Assembly (NCBI RefSeq): GCF_047948215.1
Contig: NC_134455.1
Location: forward strand, 300,070,647 to 300,134,646
Source: Lycorma delicatula
Lineage: Eukaryota > Arthropoda > Insecta > Hemiptera > Fulgoridae
DNA: 64,000 nucleotides
Direction of reading: 5' to 3'
Of the stretch, positions 43,200 through 56,159 are shown piece after piece. Every line of letters begins with the position of its first letter. Within the stretch, counting starts at the first letter, position 1. Under the pieces are notes generated by a model. It did no database searches, was not told where the DNA came from, and saw only the letters and a list, made by a program, of their open reading frames with translations. The translations under genes and the position numbers were made by a program.

Positions 43200-46100
43200 T
43201 AAAAATAAATAAATGTACGAGGAAACTAATAATAAAATTTACACCACCACTAGGCCTATAACTTTTCTTTTACTGGCACTATTAAATTTTACTGTTACAA
43301 GTATGCTGAAGTAAAAAGGTGAAATGAGAAGTTTATATGTTGCATTGTTACAACGTAACACAAACCACATTGTTGTAAATTAACAGCTAATTTACTAAAC
43401 CAAATTTGTAATACATTTTTTAAGCAAGTATTTCCAGCTGATTTGTTTCATTTACGATAAGCAACAAATATTAGCTGACATTAACACTGGAAGTTAATTT
43501 TTATTTATAAATTAATATCTGTATGTATAGTCATTTAATTTGTTGCTGTGTTTTTAATTATTAGTTATTATTTATTTTTATAATTGTTATAGCGCTGTTT
43601 AAAGTTCTTTGTTGTAAGCATTATGTATGTAAAATGCAATAAAATTGTTCATGCAGCGGGTTTAATCTCATTTCATTGTTAACATAATTTTTCCATCATT
43701 GCAGCTTTGAATGCTTGTAACTTGATGATGAAGGCATTAACAGACTAACGGGTTTCACCATTGATTTTCTTGTAAAATTTTAAATTCATTTCATTTTTCA
43801 CACCTTTCTGTTTAAAGAAATTAAATTTGATTCAATATGTCGGATAAAAATTAAAAACTCACCATAAAGCAGATTATTTTTAAATATGTAGAACCCCATT
43901 TCTTTCTGCCTCCAAATACCTCTCAGATATGCAGTATAATTTTGTTTCCATATTTAAAATAACCCGGTTATATATTGTGTAGCTTCGCATTAGTCAAGCT
44001 TGGCGACAGAATCAAGGTTTGAATCAATTTACTATCAGTAATAAATTAGTAAGAATGAAGTCAACGTAACCAGTATACTAAAAACAACTGGTGTCTATTA
44101 AACAGCCTTTTAAAATATTTGAAAAAAAGAAGTTATCTTAGTAATGCAAGATATATTTCATTTTATAAAAAAAAAAAAAAATAATAATAATAATAAATAG
44201 TATTATGTATCAGATCCGTTTCATTTTTTTATACGTAATAAATAATACATTACATTCAGTTATTATTTGTTATTTATTAATTCTTTTAGGGGAAGTGGAA
44301 GTTTTCCCAACTAATGAAAATGTAATAAACAACAGAACGGTTTTATTTGTTGCAAAATATTTTAAACGCTCTTTAATTTATGTTTACGTTAAAATTATAC
44401 AATTAACATAACTTTTGAATTTTATTAGCGTTTAAATTTTTATATACTTGTAAAAAGAATTTTCTTAGTGAATCAATATAGGTAGATAATTCATTAATAA
44501 AACTTGTTTTTCTCTTAAATTTTTCTTTCACTTATTTATCTACTTCTTATTCTTCGTTATTTATTCCAGCCTTTCTAAACACACGCAAATAGAGTAAACG
44601 TATTGTAGATATTTTATGAATATTTTATTTTCTTTAATTAAAAAAAAAAGTAGATAATAATCAGTAATTAGTGAAAATAGTTTTAAAATTTATTTTTATC
44701 AGAGAAGTTGACTCAGTATGACTACCTTTCACTGTTTGCATGGTGTTTTTTTTTTTTTTTATGCAGGTTACATTATTTCTGACCTCTGATTTTGTTCAGC
44801 TGTTTTTGTTTTTTGATATTTTGTCATTAAAATTCTGTAAACGTAAATTCAAACTGCATTTAATAAAAACTTCGCTTTTAGTTTCTAATAGTAAAATGAA
44901 AAATTCCTTTCAAAAAATATCTTTCCAAACTCATTTGTATTCTGTTTGACTCCATAGACATAAGAAATCAGGCCTCAGTTTCACTTAACCCAACTAGAAG
45001 AATAAAAGTAATAAATACTTGAAAATATGCGTCTTCTGGACGCATATTTTCGAGTATTTAGACAATGAGAATAAATAAAAATATTAATTCATTAAGTGTC
45101 CTCCCTTTGTCAAACTGATTTATGAATATAATTATTTTACTTTTTTATAATAATAATAATAAAAAATTTAGTTATTATTTATTATCTTTCGTCAAATTAA
45201 CCGAGTAATAATAAAATTATCTTATTACCCTTTTTCTTCTGTGCAACTAAAATGTTTAGTGGTGTAGTAAACTAAAAACATTCATTTTGTAATAAAAATT
45301 ATAGTACGATGTGAAGGCTACTGTTTAATAGCAGACCGTAACAAATTACGACTGAGATTACGTATAGGCAGGCAGTAAAGAACGATCAGTCGGCTAGTAC
45401 GCATTGAAAATATGTTTGTTAGATAAATAACAATTTCGCGATGTTGGCAATAACCTCTATCGAATATTCTTCCTTTCATTACTAGTTTGGATCGGATATA
45501 AAATATCTTAAATTTTCATATTTCTCAACGTAACGAGAGTTGTAAAGTGAGTCTTTTAATAAGTCAAAAAAATATTTATCTTTTATAACGGTGTTAATAT
45601 TTTATTATAATCTTAAAAACAAATTAAGTGAAATTATCGCAATACAGTTTATTATGTGACATATTGTTTATAATTTGATAACTGGTTTTTTTATAAAAAT
45701 TAAAATTTTATTGATTTTTCACTTGTATTTCATTGTAATAATGATATGATTACAATTCCAATTAATGACAGATGGAATCAAATATATTAATATCTGGTTA
45801 GAATGATTTAAAGCAGTTAAAAAGCCGCAAATATCTGCAATTACAAATTAAATTGTTCTGTTTATTTTGATTAAATTACGTAGTAGAGTTAATTTCTTTC
45901 ATGGGTGTTATAATTGGAATCATAAATAAAAAACGTATTTTAAAGGTTTATGTATAAAGGTTTATGTAGGTGGAAATAATATACTTTTTTATTGCGTAAA
46001 TTGTAAATTTACATAATTTATTACGTAAATTGTTTTATTGCGTAAATTATTTGGTATGTTCATTTTTTCTATCAGTTCATGAAATATTTTAATGGGTACT

Positions 46101-46715
46101 TCTGTATTAGGTGGGATAAAATACTTGTAATGTTCTAAATTAAAAAAAAAAAAAAAAACTAATAAACGTGGACTTCAAGACCGTAGTCTACATGACTATT
46201 ATGGTAAGTTTTTACAGTTTTTATTGTTTAAATTACTAATTCCAGTATTGTATAAATATAATAGAAGTTCGTATAATGAAACTTTTGTTTTCTGAATTTT
46301 ATTCTTAATTGGCGTTACCTTAATGTGTAAAGTGATTTTAATTAAACTAAATAAAAATTATTTCTCTGATTAATTTTGTTTTAAATGAGATTAAATACTG
46401 GGTTGTATCTGTAATCTCTCGAAGTGAGGACAAAGACTTAAATTTTATATATATATATATATATATAGTTTACATATATATTTACATATTTTACATATGT
46501 TTTTTTCTTTCTACGGGAGAAAAGAAAATCTGCTGTCAGACGCCCAGCAGCCCGTACTATTAGGTGTGTGAGGTTTCGCGCTAAAAACTCAATAAGCGGA
46601 GACTCGCTAAAAAATCTCCCCCACAAGGCAGGAGATGGTGTCCACTCATATATATATTGTGTGTGTATGAAATTTATAAAAAATACAAAAATTTATATTT
46701 AATATAATATATAAA

Positions 46716-46759
<44 letters not shown>

Positions 46760-49700
46760 GTATATTTCACATAATATATAAATTTATTTTCATATAAATA
46801 TGAATTTTTATATAAATTTATATTTAACATAATGTTTTAGCTTTTTTTGTGTGGGATTTCTTTTATTTTAAATGTAACTTTGCTTTTGATGAGAAATTAT
46901 AGACATCATTCTACGCTGTATCTTATTTTTTGATTACAACAAATTATGGTTAATATTAAAAATCATAGTTATATTCCATATAATTCATTTAAGTTAGAAT
47001 TAGTTTCTTTCATTGTACCGTTTTGAAGACAAACTATTCAGTAAATTTCTGAGTTGACACGAGCAAAGAGTATTAAGTTTTCTTGTTACACTTAATATAT
47101 TCACAACGATATTTAAAATTTCACGCATAGCATGCGTACATACACTTCTTCATAATTAATTTTATGACTAGACTTTCCAATCTGTTAAACTCAAGGATTT
47201 TAAGATACAATCTTACGAGAAACCTGCTGACATTGGTGTTGATAATAGTGCGCAAAACGATTTACTAAAGCTTTGCGCTAACCGATTTAATTAAACGGAT
47301 GAAATATGAGCACAATTACTGTTTGAGAATTTTATTTTCTAATCTTTCTTCTTTTATACAAAAAAATTCTCTTCTTTGATAAAGCAAACAAGACAAGTTT
47401 CACGTATCTGAAAGTAGTAGTTTACAATAACTCTAGCTGTTGTTTTTGTTCTGATAACACGTTAATAACATTTATACTCGCTGTCCGATAACGAGGTTTG
47501 TATGTACTATTTAGTAGAGTCTTACATAAGACGGATTGTTTTTTTATATTGTAATTTAAAGTTTAATAACTTGTTTCATATTATAGGGAAAAAATACAAA
47601 GTTGGACTGATTTTATTTTCTAATCGCGGTGCTGCTAGAACAATGAAATCTCTTTTCATTAGTATGGGTATAAATGTCAATAAAAAAAAAAAGAAAATAA
47701 AAAGAAAAAACTCTTGTTTTTACTACTTTCTGATTCTCTAACTGACTTTTTGCTCACATAAACGGTGAAAAATTCCAAAAATGTATGTAGTAAACTACCT
47801 ATTTCTTATACGAGTAAATAATCATTTTTACTTCCCTTTGCAATATTTGAAACCTTTGACTAGCGGTTTCAACCATTTTGAATAGTTATTTCAGTTAGGA
47901 ATAAGATTTTTACATTAATGCAAACTAAGCCAAATGCAAGTTATTAATTTTGGAAAATGATAGATTCAGGGAGTATTTTATGTAATTTCAAAAGAAAGAA
48001 ATGTAGAATTTTTTAAATTTAAATTGTTTTCATGTTGTGCTGATAACGTTTTTAAAATTTTAACCGACTCCAAATACATTTTTATAGTTAACAGAATATA
48101 TAAACTATATAGAATAAGATTTGTATTTTTTTGTTAATAGAAAATATAGTAAATAAAAAATATATAAATTAATTAATTTCTTAAATATACTTCCTGTGAT
48201 TTTGATAAAATATCGATATATTAATTGCCTAGAAAGTAATAAATTTTAATTCGTAATGTTAAATTCGTTAGTTTAATTTTAAATTGAACTAAATCCCTTC
48301 TGTTTATTAGAAAATTACATTATTTTAACCGTAATTTGATGAAATAATTAAGAATAACGCGTAGACCCTGCATACAAACATCAAGTTTACTCACTCATCA
48401 CTGTCACTCAATGCATAAGCTCGTATCAAAAATACACTAATACAAATTCAACATAACCTCAGATTAACGTTATGTTGTCTGTTAAATTGAGTGACTGGAG
48501 AACGACTCAACCAATTTTCATCAAATTTTCACATGCACAACTTTAAATATATTAGTGCATATTTAAATTTTAATGAAATTGATTTACTGATTTTGGAGTT
48601 TTTCGAGCCACAAATTTTATACATAGGCTCTTTGTGTGCGTAATATATATATATAATTCAATTTCACATCCCAATCCCATCGTGCGACTGACAGTAATAT
48701 CGTAATTTTCTTCGAAATTGAGTATAAAATTAAATATAAAAAAAAATAGGAAGGTCATTTTAAAACATAAATAAATCTGAAATTTTCTTTATCAGCTATA
48801 GCTAATTTAAAATTTTGTATAATTAAGCTATAATATATAAATATTTGTTTATTTATAGAATTTAGATGAAATCAATTTGGTACATAGCAATAAATTTCTT
48901 TTTTTTTCAGAAACTCTTCCTCCTACTGATATACCTTTTTTATTTACTTAAATAGATGTCGGATTTAATCAACTTTCTGAAAGTCTTACATGTACGGAAA
49001 AGTAAAAGCCAGTATAACTTCGCATGAATTTGCGATGAAGTCAATTTATAATTGTTCATCATTTAAAATATCGACAGTATATGGTACTTAAGAATATCCA
49101 AATACATAATTTATACGAGTATAATAAGTCATATGGCGATGCAAAAAAAGTAGTTGTTATTTATTAAAGGCAATTTTAAAAAAAAAATAATGTTTGTTAT
49201 TAAGGAATGTAAATAACAAACATTACAATTATTGATAAGAGAGGCTTCATGTTGATGACATGTAAAGGTTTCACAATACATTCTATTAATATAAACTATC
49301 AACATCATTGTAACTGTTTTACAATCTTCTTGCGTGGAATAATAAAGATGTTCTGTGATTAGGAAGGTTCTGTTAAAGAAAAAATATTAAAACTTTTTTT
49401 AATAAACTTATCATTTTCAAGAAACTCTCGTATTAGTAGTTGATTTTACATAAAGATGTAAATTTTTCTTGTTAAATCGTTACTTTTTTATTGGTTTGGT
49501 TTTATGAAATAAATAATAAAATTTATTTAGTAATTGAAAAAAAATAATGAGTATTGAGCGCATTTAGAAAATGTTTTTGTTTTTAAATAACTTCCTCCGC
49601 TGCAGAAGAAAAATATTGTAGTAAGTACGAAAAATAACTTGCAAAACCCATGAAAAATAAATGATAATAAAAACGATGATAACAATAACTATTAAAATAA

Positions 49701-50159
49701 TTTTTATTAGATTCTTTATGTAGTTTTAAAATATTTTATTTTGCCTTATTTATTTACATATCAATGAAATTTACAGAAGTAAAAATAATATCAATAATCG
49801 TATTGGAAATAAGAGGCTGTAATAGTGACATTATTTATTTTAAAGTCCGCTAACACTCAGAATATTGCTTTTAGTTTTCGCTGCAGTATATTTATTATTA
49901 TACCAGCTAGGGTTTCTATCTCTGAACCCTCCACTGTTTTCATTATAGTTATGCTTGGCAAAGTTTGGTCAGCACAGGACTGGAAACTTTTAGTGATCTG
50001 AAGCATGCGGGTTTCAGATTAGTCGGACTCCATCTTAAAAATAGTAGTTATAGCTGGTTATCTGTCCTTTGTACGGATATAAACGTATTTTACACGGTTC
50101 TTAGCGTTACTCAACAAATAATACCACGAGGAGGCGTACTTCGATTCTAATTCTTTTTT
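43200..50159. other. Long AT-rich interval with microsatellites and one GC-rich patch
   Basis: No recognised gene in about 7 kb. Contents: (AAT)n at about 44176-44198; a perfect-looking hairpin at 45013-45059; (TA)n at about 46446-46466 and 46720-46753; and a GC-richer patch, 46505-46640, that encodes no known domain. An inverted-repeat pair (GTCACTCAAT / ATTGAGTGAC) at about 48405-48495 is followed by CAATTTTCATCAAATTTTC, a wording typical of interspersed-repeat ends. Confidence 0.4.
45013..45059. repeat. 47-nt hairpin, 21-bp stem
   Basis: Arm AAATACTTGAAAATATGCGT plus C (45013-45033), loop TTCTG, and an arm (45039-45059) that is the reverse complement with one T/C difference, which would be a G-U pair in RNA. 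Confidence 0.85.
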
Positions 50160-50921
50160 CTTTAATTTCTATTTTAAATTTTTTAGTCTAGTTACGGAAG
50201 CAGGTGCAGTCAGTCGTGTTGGGCACACAAAAAAGGAAGCAGCGTCTGCGTTGGTTGAACCGCCACGCCGTAAACAGTCGCTTTTTTAAGTTACTTTTCT
50301 CTATAACCGAAAAAAAAATCGAAAAAACAAAAAACATTTTTGGCTGAAGTATAGTTTAATGCAGCAAGGAACATAATTCGCTTATTACCCCAAGCCATTA
50401 AAACGGTGACAAATTTCGTAACAAGAGTTCTGTGTTCTTTCCATGTATAAAAACTATGTTCGTACAAAATTTTGGCATAACCGGCTGAGTAATTTTTGCG
50501 TGAGAGTAACAAACTCACAGAAAACACAATATATTATAACACTACCAGTATAACAGAACAGTTTATCGGGTTTCCTCCAATTAAGAAGAATGAAAGAGAA
50601 AATAAAAAAAAGAAGAATATAAAAGAAATTAAAAAAGGATTCTTTTCTAAAACTAAGAGATCTATTTTACAGTTTGTCTGTTTAAAGGATTTATAGAAAA
50701 CCGTACGCGGAGAATCAAAATTATTATGCTTTTGCCATTAAAGGGATGAGTCGGGTACTGTTTCTGCAAATCAAAGGATGTAAATACTATCGTGGACCAG
50801 TGAAGAGAGTCAGTAGTTTGGAAAAGTCGTGTTTGGCGCAGTCGTGGTAACAGTGATACCAGTAAAAGTGTGGTAACAACGAGTAAAGAGTAGTAACGAG
50901 TTTTCCAGTGTGCACAGTGGT
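50160..50921 (+). other. GC-elevated segment with possible exon or 5' UTR character
   Basis: From 50186 a short frame reads VTEAGAVSRVGHTKKEAASA and LVEPPRRKQSLF before a stop. From about 50750 the sequence is unusually balanced in composition and contains TCAGT (initiator-like) near 50809, with many GTGGTAACA/AGTAACGAG-type words. It could be an untranslated leader or an old LTR. Neither is demonstrable. Confidence 0.25.
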
Positions 50922-50960
50922 ATCGCTTCTCGGCCTCTTGGCTAAGATCAAAGTTTAGTG
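50922..50960 (+). ncRNA. Truncated U2 snRNA 5' fragment (retropseudogene-like)
   Basis: ATCGCTTCTCGGCCTCTTGG followed by CTAAGATCAAAG matches the first ~32 nt of arthropod U2 snRNA with one difference (T to C in the GGCCTTTTGG/GGCCTTATGG stretch). After AAAGT similarity fades inside the branch-site recognition element (GUAGUA reads TTAGTG). The Sm site and 3' stem-loops are absent, so it is not a functional U2 gene. AGTGTGCACAGTGGT (50907-50921) and AGTGTGGACAGTGGT (50957-50971) flank it as a 14/15 direct repeat. Confidence 0.8.
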
Positions 50961-50999
50961 TGGACAGTGGTTTAATATAAGAAGTTGTTCGAAGAGTTA

Positions 51000-52800
51000 T
51001 TGGTAAACAGTCGAGAAAGTGACAGTATTCTATTCATTCATAAAAGTAAAAGTAATAATATTTAAAGAAAGAGAATTGTATGAACTTTAAACTTTTCTAT
51101 TATTAATGAAACATTAGTTTCTGTCAGTCATTATAACGTTTTTAGTAAATTGAACTGTATTCTGGCTTTTTAAAATTTCACTGTGATTAGATTTTTATTG
51201 AATTACGTATTTATTTGTTTATTTATTCTTTATGTTATATCTATTTATTGTTACTATTTTTTATGTTTTAATAACATAAATTATCTTATTATCTTGTAAA
51301 TTGTCTTTATAAAATATTTTGAGTTTATTAGTCTCTCGAAATATCCTGGTCAAACCACGAATACACGACAATATATTTATTAAAAGAAGTTTTTCCTCAA
51401 ACTGCCGACCTCCCATTTACGAAGGCAGTTAGCTGTCTGTACCACTCCAGTATCTAAAGATCGTGTTATTATTTATTTTGCGGAAATGAGGATTGATTTT
51501 AATGAAAGTTGTTATTTCTATTGTATTTAAAAAGTGATATAAAAAAAATCTGTCGTTGAGGATAGAAGACGAATTGCTCCTAAGCCCTAAAAGAATGCCA
51601 TTACAAATTAAATTACTGCTATTTGTTAGTCAGTAAGATTATGATTGGAAATATATAAAAATTTAACGGAAATATTCCTTTAGGAGTTACTTTTGGTACT
51701 ATAAAATTAATATGCTAATTTTCCACTTGCACAGTATGTGAAGTTGCTTAAAATAAAGTACTATACTGATTTAATTTTGTGCGCTAAAGAAACTTTACAT
51801 TATTAAATTAATAGTATTTCAGATAAAATTTGCTGAGCATATTGTAAAGTGTCGGAAACATATTTCATACATTTCAAACTAAAATAAAAAAGCGATGGAT
51901 TTAGTTTCCCTTCGAATATAGCTAGAATAGCTAAATTAGAGGAAAGTATGGTGATATGTAAAAAATGGGGTATTGGATTTTTTGTAAATCTACACCATTT
52001 TAGTTCATCTAGACCAAAAACTCTATGTACTACGTATGCATGTGCACACATATGCAGGAGTATGTGTGTGGAGTACTGCTTATTGCCCTATACATAAGGA
52101 TTGACCTAACCGATTTTCTTCAAATTTAGTTCAAATATTTCTATACGTGGAGGCATTGATGCATTAAGTTTATTTTCAAAATTCGTTAGGTGGATATCGC
52201 TAAAAAAACAATTTCGTTTTTCTTCAGAGGCATTTTCGAGAAAAATTTATTAACGCAAATTCGTTACTTACAACGCATATATAATAATAAAAAAAATCAA
52301 AAATTAACCCCTCCCTCTTAAAATTGAAATATATATTTTTCTGTTTGTTTTTCTATATCCATTCGGTTTAAATATTTTTCAAACATTGTTTGAAAGTTTA
52401 TGCTTCTTCATACATAGAGCTATCAAGAAATGTCTAATATTTTTTTAAAATTATTGACCTTGGATCTAAAATACAGAAAGAATTTTTAAAAGTTTCTTTT
52501 TTCTTATTTTATAATTTATTGAAGGGCATGTTAGATTTAAAGAAAAATTTACTTAGGCAAATTTGTTAAGTTTAACCTCTATATATGAATATTTCTAGAA
52601 AAAACATTTGTTAGGTTTTATTAATTTACGTCATTTATTATTATCAGCTCTAAAATAAATATATATTTGCTATAACTCTTTTAATTTTTATTATTAAACA
52701 ATTTTATTTTTCTTAATTTATATTTTTCTTCATTGGAGTACCTGGGAAAGTGATCCATTTTCCCAGCTTTTTTATTTTCCTAGCAAGCATTGTATCAAAA
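51000..52800. other. AT-rich interval
   Basis: Mostly featureless. The minus strand at about 51445-51370 has weak tRNA-like order (GGAGTGGTACAGACAGCTAA, then GGTCGGCAGTTTGAGG), possibly a very old SINE head. No coding sequence was recognised. Confidence 0.3.
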
Positions 52801-52804
52801 TTAA

Positions 52805-53895
52805 TTTAAAAAAATCTGATGTGAACACCACATGACTTCCTTGTACACCTATTAAATTACATACACACATTTTCTGTTGCACTTCATCTAAACTTATTTC
52901 ATTTGAAAGTGAGATACGATCCTACAATTCTTTAATAAAGTGAACAGTTACACAACTGCATTGTGGAGGACACCACAATGTAACACATTTTTTTGTGATA
53001 TCTGTATCAGCATTTATATTTATATATTAATTTTATTTCACGTCGATCAAACAGTTATGTGGTGTAAGTGAGAACGCATCGGATCCGTAACCCTGCACAC
53101 ATAGGTTCGAATTGAATTTCATATTCATATGTTTTTTAATTTAAATATATTGATTTATTGGTAATTATTAACGTCTGTAAAAATTTTTTGAATTAAAGTA
53201 AAAAGTACATAAAATTTTATTTACCTTATAATTTCTGATTTTTCTCATATTTTTTTTTTTTAATCAGAAGTTAATAATAATTACCTATTAACTATATATA
53301 AATATATATATACATATTATATATAAGTTAATAATTACCTAGCCAACCTTAGAAATAAATCAATATACTTAAATTAAAAAAAAAGTTAAAAAAAATGGAA
53401 ATGAAGTCGGATTCGAATCCGACTTCATTTCCATTTTTGCCTTTTCCTCTTTGGAAGAATCCAAATATTTCATTAATAAAAGACTTTATTTGGCTATAAC
53501 TCTGAAACCAGTAAGTACCAATAAATACTAATAAAATAAGTACCACTTATGATATATTTTTGAAAAGCCTAAATGAGGGCTTATTACTGCAATTAAGAAA
53601 AAGTCCAAAATCGAAATCTTTTTGAATTTTGGGCATTTTTGGACACTTTTGGGCCAGTCGATTGCAATCAAAATGAGAGGTGCACAACTAGATGTTACAA
53701 CGGTCCTAAATCCAAAATTTCAACATCCTACGGCTAATCGTTTTTGAGTTACGCGAAATAGGTACATACGTACGCCGAAACTAGTCAAAATGAATTCAGG
53801 GATGGTCAAAATGGATATTTCCGTTGAAATCTGAAAACCGAAATTTTTCGCCATTACAATATTTCCTTTACTTCGTACAAAGAAGTAAAAAGCTT
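52805..53895 (-). repeat. Repeat family R, copy C, rearranged, with 48-bp palindrome
   Basis: On the minus strand, 53895-53440 matches the first ~450 bp of family R (TTTACTTCTTTGTACGAAGT, AAAATGGATTC/GACTAGTTTCGGCGT, GTTATAGCCAAATAAAG). The palindrome at 53391-53438 replaces the region that reads CATCGGTTCGAGTCGGACTT in copy D. The family end (GGTGTACAAGGAAGTCATG and CACATCAGATTTTT) is at 52860-52805, also minus. Between them, 53095-53195 is a plus-oriented piece of the family (ATAGGTTCGAATTGAATTTC, then TTTAATTTAAATATATTGAT). The copy therefore contains an inversion or a nested second copy. Confidence 0.7.
53391..53438. repeat. Perfect 48-bp palindrome
   Basis: Left arm AAAAATGGAAATGAAGTCGG-ATTC (53391-53414) and right arm GAATCCGACTTCATTTCCAT-TTTT (53415-53438) are exact reverse complements with no spacer, centred on TTCGAA. 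The next bases (A 53390, G 53439) do not pair. Confidence 0.97.
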
Positions 53896-55420
53896 TTAAG
53901 TACTTTTAATTTCCACTTCAGTTGTAATAATATTCATTACTAAAAGTAAGAATAATAGTAAATGAAATCAACGACATATGACCGAAAAAACCGGTGTTCT
54001 TTGAAGATCGTGCTTTAACATTTATCTATTATTTTTATTTTATGTTAAAATTAATTTTGATATGAACATTAAAATTGACAATAGCTCATTTTAATTAAAA
54101 TAATAATAATGGTGATTAGGGCATATAATTGTAAATTTTTAAAATGCCACGATGAATTTGATAATGAAAAAATTCTGCGAATCAGACAAATATTCATCTC
54201 AGAAATTTATTACACTTCAAAACTTTAAGTCGATATTTATAATTATTTTTAAAGCAATTTTTAAAATAACCAGAATTTTGAGTTTAATTTTTTATAGAAT
54301 ATATGCGCTTAATAGGCTCAAGATCAGTCTAATGTAAAAATATTAATTTAATATATTTAATTTTATTCACGTGATGTTCCATTAATTTTTTCATTGTTTT
54401 TTCTTTTTTTTTGTTAGTGAGCTTAAAGGTACAAAATATAGGTTAACTAGATTTGACTAACGATAATTATTAAAGAGAAAATAAAAGAAGATAATTTATG
54501 TCTCTGAATTTAGTTTCAATCTTTACATTATCAAGTACTAATTATACTCCTCCTTCAACAAGTGATTATTATTGAGTCGTTTCTGAATGAATATTCAGAT
54601 CACCACAAAGCATGACATATTTTTAATTACATTATTTAAATTCATAATGGAAACCCACACCACTAATACGACTTCCCTTTTCAGTACCTTTAAAAAAAAA
54701 AATGGACATTCATTTCAACAACTTTCAGCAGATCAAAGAAACAGTTTTTATTGAATTTACTGATTCTAAATTGGAAATACCGAGAAGTAATAAAAAGAAT
54801 TTGTTCAATATTTTAATCATATATTTAAACTTTTACATCTAGTGACTCTTTTTATCAATAAACTTCCCGAGGGATAACATTTTTTTTTTTTGGTCTCTCG
54901 TTATTGTCTGTAAAATCAATTATTTCTCAGAATATTCACATAGTTAACCCTGAGTGAGGAACAAAACACACAAAACTGTGTTCAAAAATAATTATTTTGT
55001 TCAAATCTGGGATTCATAAATTTTTATGAACTAAAATTCAAATGGGCTGACAGACAATCGTTATAATTGTATTTATTTCTTTTAATTATTATGGTTAAAA
55101 ATAATTAAGTTTCCTCTAGTTTTAAACTAATTGATTAGAATTCTTTTTCTGAAGATGTAAGGAATTACATAAGCTTTATTACACAAGCCAACATACAGTA
55201 GTGTTTGAAACAGAAATAGTGTACTCTATTTAAAGAGTAACTTGCTGTAGACTACAGTGCGTTCGGAAAGTTGCTCTGCACTGGAATTATGGAAGTGTAA
55301 TGATAAATCTCTTTTTAATTATTACCTAGTAATTTTATTCCATTATTTTATAGAAAAGGATACTACAATAACAAAAATACTTTATAAAATGTGTTTGAAA
55401 AATGATCCCCAACATCTCAT
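53896..55420. other. AT-rich non-coding interval
   Basis: No coding or RNA signal recognised. Confidence 0.35.
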
Positions 55421-56075
55421 TTTTACTTCTGTGTACGAAGTAAATGAAGTCTTGTGATCGCGAAAATTTCGGTTTTCAGATTTAAACCGAAATATTAATT
55501 TTGACCATCTGACCATACCTGAATCCATTTTGATTAGTTTCAGCGTCACGTCTCTACGTACATATGTATGAATGTATCTCGCATAACTCAAGAACGATTA
55601 GCCGTAGGATGTTGAAATTTTGGATTTAGGATTGTTGTAACATCTAGTTGTGCACCTCCGCTTTTGATTGCAATCGACTAGACCAAAAGTGTTCAAAAAA
55701 TCTCAAATCCAAAAACAAATCTGGATTTGGGATTTTTTCTAAACTACAGTAATAATACCTCAATAAGAGCTTTTCAATGATGTATCATAAGTAGTACTTA
55801 CTTTCATTGGTTCCAAAGTTATAGCCAAATCAAATTTTAATTAATTAAATATTTGGATCTTACAAGGGGAAGGCACATCGGTTCGAGTCGGACTTCATCT
55901 ACTTTTTTTAACTTCTTTTTAATTTAAATATATTGATTTATTTAATAATTATTAACCTCTATTTGTAAAAAAAAAATTACGATAAATAATAATTCAATAA
56001 TAACAAAAACAAGAAAATTAATTTAATAGGCGTACAAGGAAGTCCTGAGGTGTCTACATCAAAATTTTTACAGAT
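55421..56075 (+). repeat. Repeat family R, copy D (best complete copy)
   Basis: The start is TTTACTTCTGTGTACGAAGT, then ATTTTGATTAGTTTCAGCGT, CTCGCATAACTCAAGAACGA, GATTGCAATCGACTAGACCA, AAGTAGTACTTACTTTCATT and GTTATAGCCAAATC. A GC-richer patch, GGGGAAGGCACATCGGTTCG-AGTCGGACTTCAT (55873-55906), contains a Pol III B-box-like GGTTCGAGTCG. The end is GGCGTACAAGGAAGTCCTGA plus CTACATCAAAATTTT. Confidence 0.8.
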
Positions 56076-56159
56076 GAAACCACGCTTGTCAAGGATACTT
56101 ACGGAATTTTTGTCAATAAAACGTTTAAACAATTGACAATAATTTAATCTTTTAACAAG

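Noticed and set aside
47502..47741. 79-codon plus-strand ORF
   Set aside because: Its Lys-rich end comes from a poly-A run. No domain was recognised.
50922..50960. Functional U2 snRNA gene
   Set aside because: Similarity stops after about 40 nt. The Sm site and 3' stem-loops are missing, and no PSE-like promoter could be supported.
51370..51445. Another tRNA-derived SINE head on the minus strand
   Set aside because: The B-box equivalent (CAGTTTGAGGA) deviates too far from GGTTCGANTCC, and no body or tail match was found.
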